Part shown: one piece after another, positions 1 through 8,600 of the stretch
How positions within the stretch are numbered: position 1 is the first letter of the stretch
Layout: every line of letters starts with the position of its first letter
Source of the DNA: JAFGPL01 sp046485045
Lineage (GTDB): Bacteria; Bacteroidota; Bacteroidia; Bacteroidales; UBA10428
DNA: 11,920 nt
Direction: 5' to 3'
Assembly: GCA_046485045.1 (NCBI GenBank)
Contig: JAWOHT010000150.1
Coordinates: 1-11,920 of the forward strand
Notes under the pieces: model-generated
Databases searched by the model: none
Seen by the model: the letters and a program-made list of their open reading frames with translations, nothing else
Told to the model about the DNA's origin: nothing
Made by a program: the position numbers and the translations under genes

Positions 1-54
1 GATCAGCGCAACGGCCACCACCACCTGCACGACGAGCAGGATGCCATAGATCAT
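1..54 (-). CDS. secG: Probable SecG N-terminus (partial, likely foreign sequence)
   Basis: Read on the minus strand from the ATG at 54, this gives MIYGILLVVQVVVAVALI, a hydrophobic stretch running off the window edge. It resembles the first transmembrane helix of the preprotein translocase subunit SecG, a small inner-membrane protein that assists SecYE. The ATG overlaps the stop codon of the preceding frame (ATGA), and that frame reads like the C-terminus of triosephosphate isomerase; tpiA followed by secG is a common proteobacterial order. The piece is GC-rich, unlike the rest of the window, so it probably comes from another organism through a chimeric join. Only 18 residues are visible, so the name is an inference. 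The same codons are also in frame with the surface-protein gene, apparently by chance. Confidence 0.45.
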   Translation of the reverse strand, partial: MIYGILLVVQVVVAVALI

Positions 55-1521
55 ACGTTGCCCTGCGCTTGCACCGCGGCAGCGGCGTTGACGATACCAT
101 CTGCCATTGAGTATAACTATTACATCGTTATCTTCCGGAATTGCATTACCAACCTGTGTTGTACCGCCCGGGTCTGTAGTCCATGTTCCGGGTGTATTCC
201 ACTCGCCGGTCTGGTAAGAATAAAACGTCCCCAAAGCACTGGCTGTCCATGAGGAATTGGTTGTACCAATATTGGTTGTACCCGAAACTGTAAAATTATC
301 AGCGCCAAAACCTGCTGTTCCAGTGGGTATCTGCCAGTTGCCTGCACCGGGTTTCACCAATATAATGGAAGGGGGGAAAATTGCTTCAGCCGGGTTATAC
401 ATAAAAGTGGCGGTTATTGTTTTTGGTCCCGTGCTGGCGATAATATCCCAATACCTGGTTATGTAATTTGATGCCATAGCACCTGTAGTAACTGCTTTTA
501 TGCTTATGGTACCGGTGGTTCCCGAAATAGCCGATATGTTCACAGGTGAATAATAGCCACCTGAACCAATAGGAAAAACTATCGGTAAGGCAGCTACAGC
601 ATTTCTTATTAAGTTACCGGCACCGTTGGTTTCGACCATGCTGGAAGAACCCGGCGTACCCTGAATGGTGTTTGCTGCATTATAAGTTAAACTAAGATTG
701 AAGTCTCCAAGTTGTAAAACTCCGGAAGATAAATTAAGCACCCTGGTAACGATAGATGATCCCTGAAGTGATTTATATCCCCCATTTGAAATGGTAAGAT
801 TATAGTAAGTATAGGACCCGACATTCTGAGCGCCTGAACCGTTGTAATTAACAGTTCCGGTTGAGCAGGTGAATCCGCCCCCTGTAAAGTTGCCTCCTGC
901 ATTAATCGTACCATTGCTGCTGAATGTGATATTATTTCTCTGATTAGAACTGTTCATTAAAATGTTCCCTGAAACATTTAATGTCCCGGTTGATATGGTC
1001 AATAAAACATCCCGATTATCGTTACCGGTAGCGGGCATTGTCAGAGATGCACAACTCAATACCCCTGTTCCAACAATTAAAGTCTGGTCGCCGGCATCGG
1101 CAGCAGGAGTCCCAAAAGTTACTGCGTTGGTAATATTTAAGGTTTGTCCGGTGATGGTCAATGAGGTTGCATTTGCAGTTCCTGTTGCAAATGTCAGCGC
1201 CCCAAGGCTGTTTGCAGGAGATACATTAAGCGTAATGACATGATTGTTACGAATGGTAACCGTACCCGTACCGGTATTTTGCCCGGGATATGCAGTGGCT
1301 GCAGCCCAGTTTCCGGCAACTATACATTGTTGCCATGTACCAAGTGAATTCCAATTTCCTGTTGCATTCGACTGATAATCTCCTACAGCCTGCCCGGATA
1401 CTATGCTGTTTAACAAAAAACAAATTCCCGTTGTAAGTAACACCATTCGAAATAACCTTATGAAACTGGCCGTGGATTCTCCGTTACCTTTAAATGGAAT
1501 AACAAAAAACAGGAAAACCAT
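1..1521 (-). CDS. Secreted beta-strand-repeat surface protein, 5' part (partial; distal end probably chimeric)
   Basis: This minus-strand frame is open from its start to the left edge of the window with no stop. A signal peptide is visible at residues 19-45 (hydrophobic core MVLLTTGICFLL, likely cleavage after SGQA). After it come long Ser/Thr/Gly/Asn-rich beta-strand segments, for example LGALTFATG, LTITGQTLNITNA and NVGSYTYYNLTISNGG. This is the style of large Bacteroidota surface or T9SS-exported proteins; the C-terminal sorting domain that would prove this is not in the window. A motif recurs: GDYQSNATGNWNSLGTW near residue 47 and FYSYQTGEWNTPGTW near residue 430, suggesting a repeat unit of about 385 residues. 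ATG 1521 is chosen because AGGAG lies ten bases upstream (1532-1536). ATG 1578 and ATG 1446 are in-frame alternatives, the last giving the most compact signal peptide. Trustworthy homologous sequence ends near base 105; the last 35 or so codons appear to come from another genome. Function is unknown; adhesion or matrix roles are only a guess. Confidence 0.8.
   Translation of the reverse strand, partial: MVFLFFVIPFKGNGESTASFIRLFRMVLLTTGICFLLNSIVSGQAVGDYQSNATGNWNSLGTWQQCIVAGNWAAATAYPGQNTGTGTVTIRNNHVITLNVSPANSLGALTFATGTANATSLTITGQTLNITNAVTFGTPAADAGDQTLIVGTGVLSCASLTMPATGNDNRDVLLTISTGTLNVSGNILMNSSNQRNNITFSSNGTINAGGNFTGGGFTCSTGTVNYNGSGAQNVGSYTYYNLTISNGGYKSLQGSSIVTRVLNLSSGVLQLGDFNLSLTYNAANTIQGTPGSSSMVETNGAGNLIRNAVAALPIVFPIGSGGYYSPVNISAISGTTGTISIKAVTTGAMASNYITRYWDIIASTGPKTITATFMYNPAEAIFPPSIILVKPGAGNWQIPTGTAGFGADNFTVSGTTNIGTTNSSWTASALGTFYSYQTGEWNTPGTWTTDPGGTTQVGNAIPEDNDVIVILNGRWYRQRRCRGASAGQRMIYGILLVVQVVVAVALI
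51..104 (-). CDS. tpiA: Probable triosephosphate isomerase C-terminus (partial, likely foreign sequence)
   Basis: In the minus-strand frame ending with TGA at 53-51, the last residues read IVNAAAAVQAQGNV. An Ile-Val-X-Ala-Ala helix near the end is typical of the C-terminus of triosephosphate isomerase, a glycolytic enzyme. The stop overlaps the next ATG by two bases. The frame differs from that of the surface-protein gene, and its homologous part appears to begin near base 95, so the boundary between the two sources lies around 95-107. Fewer than 20 residues are available, and the call rests mainly on the pairing with a SecG-like start. Confidence 0.35.
   Translation of the reverse strand, partial: ADGIVNAAAAVQAQGNV
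95..107. other. Probable chimeric junction
   Basis: On the minus strand the surface protein reads DNDVIVILNGR up to about base 100, where such repeats normally continue with alternating Val/Thr strands. Instead it turns into the basic, Cys- and Gln-containing stretch WYRQRRCRGASAGQR, which is what an out-of-frame tpiA end looks like. GC content changes at the same place (about 62% in 1-100 against about 47% in 101-200). The exact base cannot be fixed without homologues. Confidence 0.5.
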
Positions 1522-1812
1522 CCATAATAGACTCCTAAATTCAACTATTGCTTGAGTATGGTTTAGATTTTTTTGCATTATTCCGGAACAATTGCATTGT
1601 GAATGAATACTTGAAAATTAAAATGTCATTAAGCCGCTATCTATAAATATCAATAAGTTATTCCTTCTGCAACAATAGAAAAGGATAACTTTATCTCGCC
1701 TGAAAAATAATTATCATTCTGTCAATGACGGGTAATGCGGTGATTGAAATAATAATTACAGATAGCTTTTGATACAGTAAATGTTTTATAACAGGAGCGC
1801 CTTCTGTCAGTC

Positions 1813-1843
1813 CGATATTTACATCATCTTATAACGATATTTA
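1813..1843. repeat. Pair of CGATATTTA direct repeats, 22 bp apart
   Basis: CGATATTTA occurs at 1813-1821 and again at 1835-1843. The 22-base spacing is close to two turns of the DNA helix. The first copy continues as ACAT, making TTTACAT, which also appears in the direct repeats further downstream. This could be a protein-binding site or chance in AT-rich DNA. Confidence 0.35.
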
Positions 1844-1966
1844 AGGTGTGGCGCTATGATCACTGCTGGTGGTTGTATTCATGATTTTCTTAAAATGATC
1901 AATCCAGTATTAAGTTTAACACAAAGTTGTTTACGATACTTAACCTCCTTTGTTATTTATTTTTCA

Positions 1967-2020
1967 ATGATTTACATTTCCAATTGCATGATTTACATGT
2001 CCTGTTAATATGATTTATCT
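1967..2020. repeat. Three ATGATTTA direct repeats at 21-22 bp spacing
   Basis: ATGATTTACAT is present exactly at 1967-1977 and 1988-1998, extending to ATGATTTACATnTCC with one difference. A degenerate third copy, ATGATTTATCT, lies at 2010-2020. The spacings are 21 and 22 bases, which would place all three on one face of the helix, as in operator arrays or iterons. No regulator gene is visible in the window. A decayed short tandem repeat is the alternative. Confidence 0.45.
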
Positions 2021-2196
2021 CAACATTCAGTCAGGCTTCGATTTCCCGCCTGCCAAGCAGTGCGACGGGCAGACACTCAGCCAGACATGTTTGAAAACAA
2101 GTGCTTAAATTAGTAGTTACTCAAATATAAGGCAATGCATTGACTATAGTGTTACACAACTATTTAAAAGAGTTACATCATTCACACATTGGTTGG

Positions 2197-2273
2197 GTTT
2201 CAAGTTGAAAGTTGCACGTTGCAAGTTGCAAGAGTTCTGAGGTTTGGAGTTCTCATCTTCCCATCTTCCCATC
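2197..2273. repeat. Seven-base-periodic GTTGCAA-type repeats and transition
   Basis: From 2197 the sequence parses into heptamers: GTTTCAA, GTTGAAA, GTTGCAC, GTTGCAA, GTTGCAA, then the degenerate GAGTTCT, GAGGTTT and GGAGTTC. It ends in TCATCTT/CCCATCTT units that lead into the next array. Heptamers of this kind are familiar in Bacteroidota intergenic DNA. The reading-frame-like openness here is a by-product of the repeat and not evidence for a gene. Confidence 0.65.
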
Positions 2274-2454
2274 CTCTCACCTCTCATCTCTCATCTTCTC
2301 ACCTCTCACCTTCTCATCTCTCATCTCTCATCTCTCACCTTCTCACCTTCTCATCTTCTCACCTCTCATCTCTCACCTCTCATCTCTCACCTCTCACCTC
2401 TCACCTCTCACCTTCTCATCTCTCACCTCTCACCTCTCACCTCTCACCTCTCAT
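2274..2454. repeat. CTCTCAY short tandem repeat array (25 units)
   Basis: The 181 bases divide completely into 25 units: 19 heptamers CTCTCAC or CTCTCAT and six octamers CTTCTCAC or CTTCTCAT. Degenerate units continue to about 2492. The plus strand is almost entirely C, T and A with no G, giving strong strand asymmetry. All three forward frames stay open through the array and encode Ser/His/Leu/Pro repeats, which explains the spurious open frames here. Such simple repeats change length by slippage. The array ends about 240 bases before the ATG of the glucan synthase gene. Confidence 0.9.
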
Positions 2455-2538
2455 CTTAACATCTTCACAACTTTTTTCATCTCTTCTTCATAAAAATGTG
2501 GTAATTATGTAACTTCTTTCTAAATTTATGTAATATTT

Positions 2539-2590
2539 ATCTCGTGAGATGTTCATAAATTGAGGCTGAAATCAGATTTAAAACATCTGA
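2539..2590. promoter_or_regulatory. Candidate overlapping dyads upstream of the glucan synthase gene
   Basis: Three small inverted repeats overlap here: ATCTC-GT-GAGAT at 2539-2550; TCAGAT/ATCTGA at 2572-2577 and 2585-2590 with a seven-base loop; and AGATGTT/AACATCT at 2547-2553 and 2582-2588. The longer pairing would exclude the others if this is transcribed. They could be operator half-sites or leader RNA structure. The arms are short and the region is AT-rich, so this is a candidate only. Confidence 0.25.
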
Positions 2591-2687
2591 CTTTATGGAA
2601 AGACGCTAATTAGTGTCAAATAAGTTTATTTATTTTGAACTTAAGTTTTTCAGGTTAAATATTTTAGATAAATCTTTCATAAAAGAT

Positions 2688-2692
2688 AAGGA
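2688..2692 (+). promoter_or_regulatory. Possible ribosome binding site for ATG 2697
   Basis: AAGGA lies four bases before the in-frame ATG at 2697. The upstream GTG at 2613 has no such sequence and would add 28 AT-rich, Lys/Phe-rich residues that do not look like the family. Shine-Dalgarno use is weak in Bacteroidota, so this supports the ATG start only modestly. Confidence 0.35.
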
Positions 2693-2696
2693 TGAT

Positions 2697-5600
2697 ATGA
2701 AGGTAGGGCCTTCAATACTCAATGAATCATTACACCGATTAAAATCCCATCTTTGGGAAAATGACCTTTCGCAGAAATATGCCGATGGTGAACCACCTAT
2801 GCGTTCGGAATTATTTAGCACCGAACAGATGGAGCAGTATGGCAAAACCCTGGCAGGTCTGCATATTCCGGGTCCAAAAGTTGAACCAGATCAGCAACTT
2901 CTTTCCCGCCTTGCAGAAAATGAAACCATACTGCTGGAGGTTCACGAACTTATCTCAGGTGCAGTCAAAGCAAATCGTCAAATTACCCCTGCCGGTGAAT
3001 GGCTGCTTGATAATTTTTATTTAATTGAAGAGCAGATTCGTACCGGGAGAAAACATTTACCCAAGGGCTACAGCAAAGAATTGCCCCGATTGCTAAATGG
3101 TCCGTCTGCCGGGCTTCCACGTGTTTATGATATAGCAAAAGAAATTATATCGCATGGCGAGGGACATATTGATCCCGAAAGCCTGCGCCGTTTTGTGACT
3201 GCATACCAAACCATTACTGCCTTAAAACTGGGTGAATTGTGGGCTATTCCCATCATGTTGCGACTGGCTTTAATCGAGAACCTTCGTCGTGTTGCTGTAA
3301 GGGTAGCTGCTGGTAGAATAGACAGGGACCTTGCAGATTCCTGGGCCGATAAGATGACAGAAACAGCAGAAAAAGACCCAAAGAGCCTGATTCTTGTAAT
3401 TGCTGATATGGCAAGGTCTGATCCTCCGATGTCAACACCTTTCGTTTCAGAATTTGTACGTCGGTTACAGGGACAAAGTCCGGCTTTGGCATTTCCATTG
3501 ACATGGATTGAACAGCGGCTTTCTGAATCGAACCAGACAATAGTCCAGTTAATTCAGTCTGGAAACCAGCAGCAGGCAGCCGATCAGGTTTCTATCAGTA
3601 ACAGCATAGGCAGCCTGCGGTTCCTGAGTTCATTAGACTGGCGTGAGTTTGTTGAAACTATGAGCCATGTGGAACAGGTTCTTCAAAAAGACCCTGCTCA
3701 GGCATACAAATTAATGGATTTTAATACCCGTGACCATTACCGTCATGTTATTGAAAAGATTGCCAAAAAATGCAGTTTTTCTGAAATTGAAGTGGCACAT
3801 AAATCTATTGAACTGGCAAAAACAGGCGCTAAACAAAATGGAGCAGAAGACCGTACAGCCCATGTCGGATTCTACCTCATTGGCAGAGGACTGCCTCAGC
3901 TTGAACGCCTGACAAAAATGAAAAAAACTTTTTCTTCAATAGTTAGTAAAACAGTTTTCCGGTTTCCCCTGTTTTTCTACCTGGGTTTAATTACATTATT
4001 AACATTAACCTTAACCTGGAGCCTTTTAGAAAAAGCCCATAGTGATGGAATGGACGGCTGGCATCTCCGGGCCTTTGGTTTTCTTTTGATTTTGTGCGCC
4101 AGTTATCTTGCCATAGCTCTTGTGAACTGGCTTACTACACTTTTTACCAGTCCATATCCATTACCACGGCTGGATTTCTCGAAAGGGATACCGCCGGAAT
4201 CCCGATCATTGGTAGTTGTTCCTTCTATGCTCATAAGCGCTCAGGATATTGAAGATCTGGCAGAGGCGTTAGAGGTGCGTTTTTTGGCAAACCAGGATAA
4301 AAACCTGCATTTTGGATTATTGACCGATTTTAAAGATGCCCGGCAGGAAAAATCAGAGGAAGATGATCAGTTTATTCAATTGGTAAGTAAAAAAATTACA
4401 GATCTGAACAAAAAATACCCTGGAGAAAACAGTGATACATTTTTTCTTTTTCACCGTCCGCGAAAATGGAATGCCAAAGATAAAATGTGGATGGGGTATG
4501 AAAGAAAGCGGGGGAAATTATCAGACCTGAATTCTCTGCTGCGCGGGGGCCATGAAAATATGTTTTCGCTGATAATAGGCAATACTGAAGTGTTAGAAAA
4601 AATTAAGTATGTTATCACACTTGACACCGACACACAACTGCCACGCGATGCAGCGCGACAATTTATCGGGGCTATGTCGCATCCTCTCAACAAACCAAAA
4701 TATGATGCTGTAAAACAGCGCGTAACAGACGGATATAGTATTCTGCAACCCAGAGTTGCTGTAAGTTTGCCGGGCACAAACCGATCGAGGTATGCAAGGC
4801 TTTTTGGCAGCGAACCGGGAATAGATCCATACACCCGTGCAGTATCGGATGTATATCAGGATTTGTTTGGTGAAGGGTCATTTATAGGCAAAGGTATTTA
4901 CGATGTTGATTCATTTGAACAAACCCTCAAGGACAGGTTTCCTGAAAACAGAATTCTGAGCCATGATCTTCTGGAAGGTTGTTATGCCCGGTCGGGATTG
5001 TTAAGCGATGTTCTTCTGTTTGAAGAATATCCTGCCAGTTACAAGACAGACGTAGTGCGGCGGTCGCGCTGGATAAGGGGCGATTGGCAATTGATCCCCT
5101 GGTTAGCGCCATTTTTACCAAGGGTAAAGGGAGTTAAGCGCAAAAATCCTTTGTCTTTTTTGTCTATATGGAAAATACTGGATAACCTCAGGCGAAGCTT
5201 TATTCCATTAGCACTAACTCTGCTATTGTTATCAGGATGGATTATTTTGCCATCATCATGGTTCTGGACTTTGGTAGTGATTGGATTTATTTTGATTCCA
5301 CCATTGATTATTTCTGTTGTTTCTATTTTTCAAAAACCTGAGGACGTAATTCTTTTACAACATTTAAAGGCGAACGGACAATTGGCTCTCCGACAATTAT
5401 ACCAGGTTGTATTTATTCTCATAAGCCTTCCATATGAGTCGTTTTATAGTATGGATGCTTTATTGCGAACTTGCTGGAGATTGTTTATTTCAAAAAAACA
5501 ACTCCTCGAATGGAATTCTTTTGCACATGTCAAATACCATAGCAGGTCTGAACTTATTGAATCTATTCGTACCATGTGGATATCTCCGGTTATTGCAATA

Positions 5601-8600
5601 CTGTCTGCAATATGTCTTTTTATTTTGTTTCCGGAAACACTAATAATGGTATGGCCTATTTTGGGATTATGGTTTGCCTTTCCCGTTATTGCCTGGTGGC
5701 TAAGCAAACCTCTTGTCCCGGTTAGAGCAAAACTTACAGATAAACAACATCGCTTTCTCAGGGAACTTGCCCGTAAAACATGGTCATTTTTTGAAACTTT
5801 CGTTGGCCCTGATGATAATTGGTTGCCCCCCGACAACTATCAGGAACATCCTGTTCCGGTAGTAGCACACCGTACATCGCCCACCAATATAGGTCTTTCA
5901 CTTCTTGCAAATCTGTCAGCATACGATTTTGGCTACATTTTTTCCGGTGAACTTCTTCAACGAACATTGAATGCATTCAATACAATGAATTTACTGGAAA
6001 GATACCATGGCCATTTTTTTAACTGGTATGATACTCAATCTCTGAAACCATTAAGGCCACTATATATTTCATCGGTCGACAGCGGAAATCTTGCAGGCCA
6101 TCTTTTGACCCTGCAACAGGGACTTCTTACCCTACCCGATCAAAAAATACTTGGTTCCCGACTTTTTGAAGGGATAAATGATACATTACAAATACTTATA
6201 GAGCAGACAGATAAAACAATACCTGTTCAAATTGTTCAATTCCGTAAATATCTGAAGGCAATTTTAGCTGAACAACCTGATACGCTTTTATATATGCGAA
6301 AATGTTTAGAAAAGCTATCAACATGTTCAATTGAGATTGTAAATGCATTAAATACCGATTCGCATGAACAATACCAGATTTGGGCAAATAAACTTTCACG
6401 GCAATGTCAGGGTGCCCTAAATGAATTGACCTATCTGGTTCCATGTATAAACCATCCGGATTGTTCTGAAATTATGGAAAAGTATCCCGACATGAATACT
6501 ATTCCAACTTTACGCGAAATAGCCAAAACCACTACAGAAAAGTTTACCCCAACAGGCCAAATGATTGATGAGACAAATGCTCAGATTTCTGAAATGTATG
6601 ATGAGTTCAAAAGTATGATCAGAACAGCCGTTGAGCATGCAAACGAAAGGATACAACTTATTGAGGCGCTTGTATTGCAATCTGGAAAATTTTCGGATAT
6701 GGAGTATGGTTTTCTTTATGATAAGTCGCGTCATTTGCTAACTGTGGGATATAATGTAGAAGACAGAAGACGCGATTCAAGCTATTACGATTTATTGGCA
6801 TCAGAGGCACGATTGTCGAGTTTTGTGGCTATTGCACAGGGCAAGGTACCTCAGGAAAGTTGGTTTGCACTCGGGCGTCTTCTTACGACCTTGCAAGGCG
6901 AGCCAATTCTTCTTTCTTGGAGTGGTTCAATGTTCGAGTACCTTATGCCACTTATTGTTATGCCTGAATATGAAAACAGTTTACTTTATCAAACCTGTAA
7001 ATCAGCAGTTATCAGACAAATAGAATATGGAGAACTGAGAGGAGTACCCTGGGGTATATCGGAATCGGGATACAATGGTGTTGATGTATTTCAAAACTAT
7101 CAGTATCGTGCCTTTGGAGTGCCTGGCCTTGGACTTAAAAGAGGGCTTTCTGAAGATTTGGTTATAGCGCCCTATGCTACAGCGCTTGCCTTAATGGTTA
7201 TGCCGGAGGAAGCTTGCACTAATCTCGAACGTCTTGCTGATGAGGGAAATATGGGAAATCATGGTTTTTATGAGGCTATAGATTATACATCACTGCGCTT
7301 ACCAAGAGGGGTCTCAAAGGCAGTTATAAAGTCTTTTATGTCACATCATGTAGGGATGAGTTTTCTCTCTCTGGCCTATGTTTTATTAGATCGCCCGATG
7401 CAAAAAAGGTTTGAGTCGTATCCGCTATTCCAGGCTACCTTATTGTTACTTCAGGAAAGAATTCCACGGGCTACAACCTTCTTTTCACTTACCTCCGATA
7501 TTTCAATTGTTCGTCCCAATGTAAATCTCCAGGAGCTGCCTCTTCGTATGTTTAATACGCCGGATACACCATTTCCGGAAGTCAGTTTATTGTCAAACGG
7601 CGGAAGATACCGGATGATAATTACAAATGCAGGTGGCGGATACAGTCATTGGAAAGATATTGCTTTGACCCGTTGGCGCGAAGATATAACCTGCGACAAT
7701 TGGGGAACTTTTTGTTATATACGAGATGCCGAAAATGGTAATTTCTGGTCAGCTACTTATCAACCCACGCTTCAGCAACCAGAAAAGTATGAAGCAATAT
7801 TTTCAGAAGGGCGTGCAGAATTTCGCCGTCGCGACTTCGATATTGACACACATACAGAAATCGTGGTTTCGCCCGAAGACGATATTGAATTGAGGCGCAT
7901 CCAGTTAACAAACCGTACCAGGTCAAGAAGGATAATTGATATCACAAGTTACGCAGAAGTTGTGTTGGCGCCAAATGGATCTGATTTAGCACATCCGGTA
8001 TTTAGCAATCTCTTTGTACAGACAGAAATTTTCAACCAGCGACAGGCAATACTATGCACCCGCCGTCCGAGGTCTGTAGAAGAACACTCCCCATGTATGT
8101 TTCATCTAATGGCAGTTCATGGAGCTGAAATCAGGAATATTACCTTTGAAACAGACCGTATGCAATTCATAGGCCGCGGCAACACCCTTGTGTCGCCGCA
8201 GGCTATGACAAATCCCAAACCGCTCTCTGGGAGCCAGGGCTCGGTACTCGATCCGATTGTTGCCATACAATATCAGATAGTACTGGAACCCGAAGGATCA
8301 GCTACCGTTGATATCGTTACAGGAATTAGTGAATCACGTGAAGGAGCGTTAAATCTTGTAGAAAAATACCAGGATAAGCAAATTGCAAACAGGGTTTTTG
8401 AACTTGCATGGACTCACAACCAGGTAGTATTGCGGCAGATTAATGCCAGCGAGTCGGATGCTCAATTATACAGCAGGCTTGCAGGTTCCATTATATTTGC
8501 CAATTCGTCCCTGCGTGGTGAACCTGGAATACTAATAAAAAATCGTCGTGGACAATCCGGTTTGTGGGGTTATTCCATTTCAGGCGATTTACCCATTGTG

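Larger units (their letters stand above)
1522..2196. other. Intergenic region between divergent genes
   Basis: This stretch is AT-rich, has no convincing coding frame, and separates the minus-strand surface-protein gene from the plus-strand glucan synthase gene. It holds the surface protein's likely leader (1522-1578, including AGGAG at 1532-1536), two sets of short direct repeats (1813-1843 and 1967-2020), and a small imperfect hairpin-like GC-rich patch at 2048-2078. A TTTG at 1949-1952 and TACATTTC at 1973-1980, 20 bases apart, resemble the Bacteroidota -33/-7 promoter pattern (TTTG, TAnnTTTG) with one mismatch. They lie over 600 bases from the downstream gene, so I do not call them a promoter. 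Confidence 0.6.

Noticed and set aside
58..1243. Small plus-strand open frames across the surface-protein region
   Set aside because: They lie opposite a continuous minus-strand frame with a signal peptide and coherent beta-strand sequence, and their own translations look random.
1796..1855. AGCGCC/GGCGCT inverted repeat
   Set aside because: The arms are six bases with 48 bases between them, which is too weak to separate from chance.
2274..2454. Triplex-forming homopyrimidine mirror repeat
   Set aside because: Each unit contains an adenine in the pyrimidine strand, so the tract is not a pure homopyrimidine mirror.
2189..2512. Three overlapping plus-strand open frames giving Ser/His/Leu/Pro-repeat peptides
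   Set aside because: They are the three readings of the CTCTCAY repeat, which contains no stop in any forward frame; there is no start signal and no recognisable protein.
4451..4834. 127-residue minus-strand frame inside the synthase gene
   Set aside because: It is the complement of the conserved GT84 core, including the DTDTQLPRD motif on the other strand, with no ribosome site or recognisable domain.
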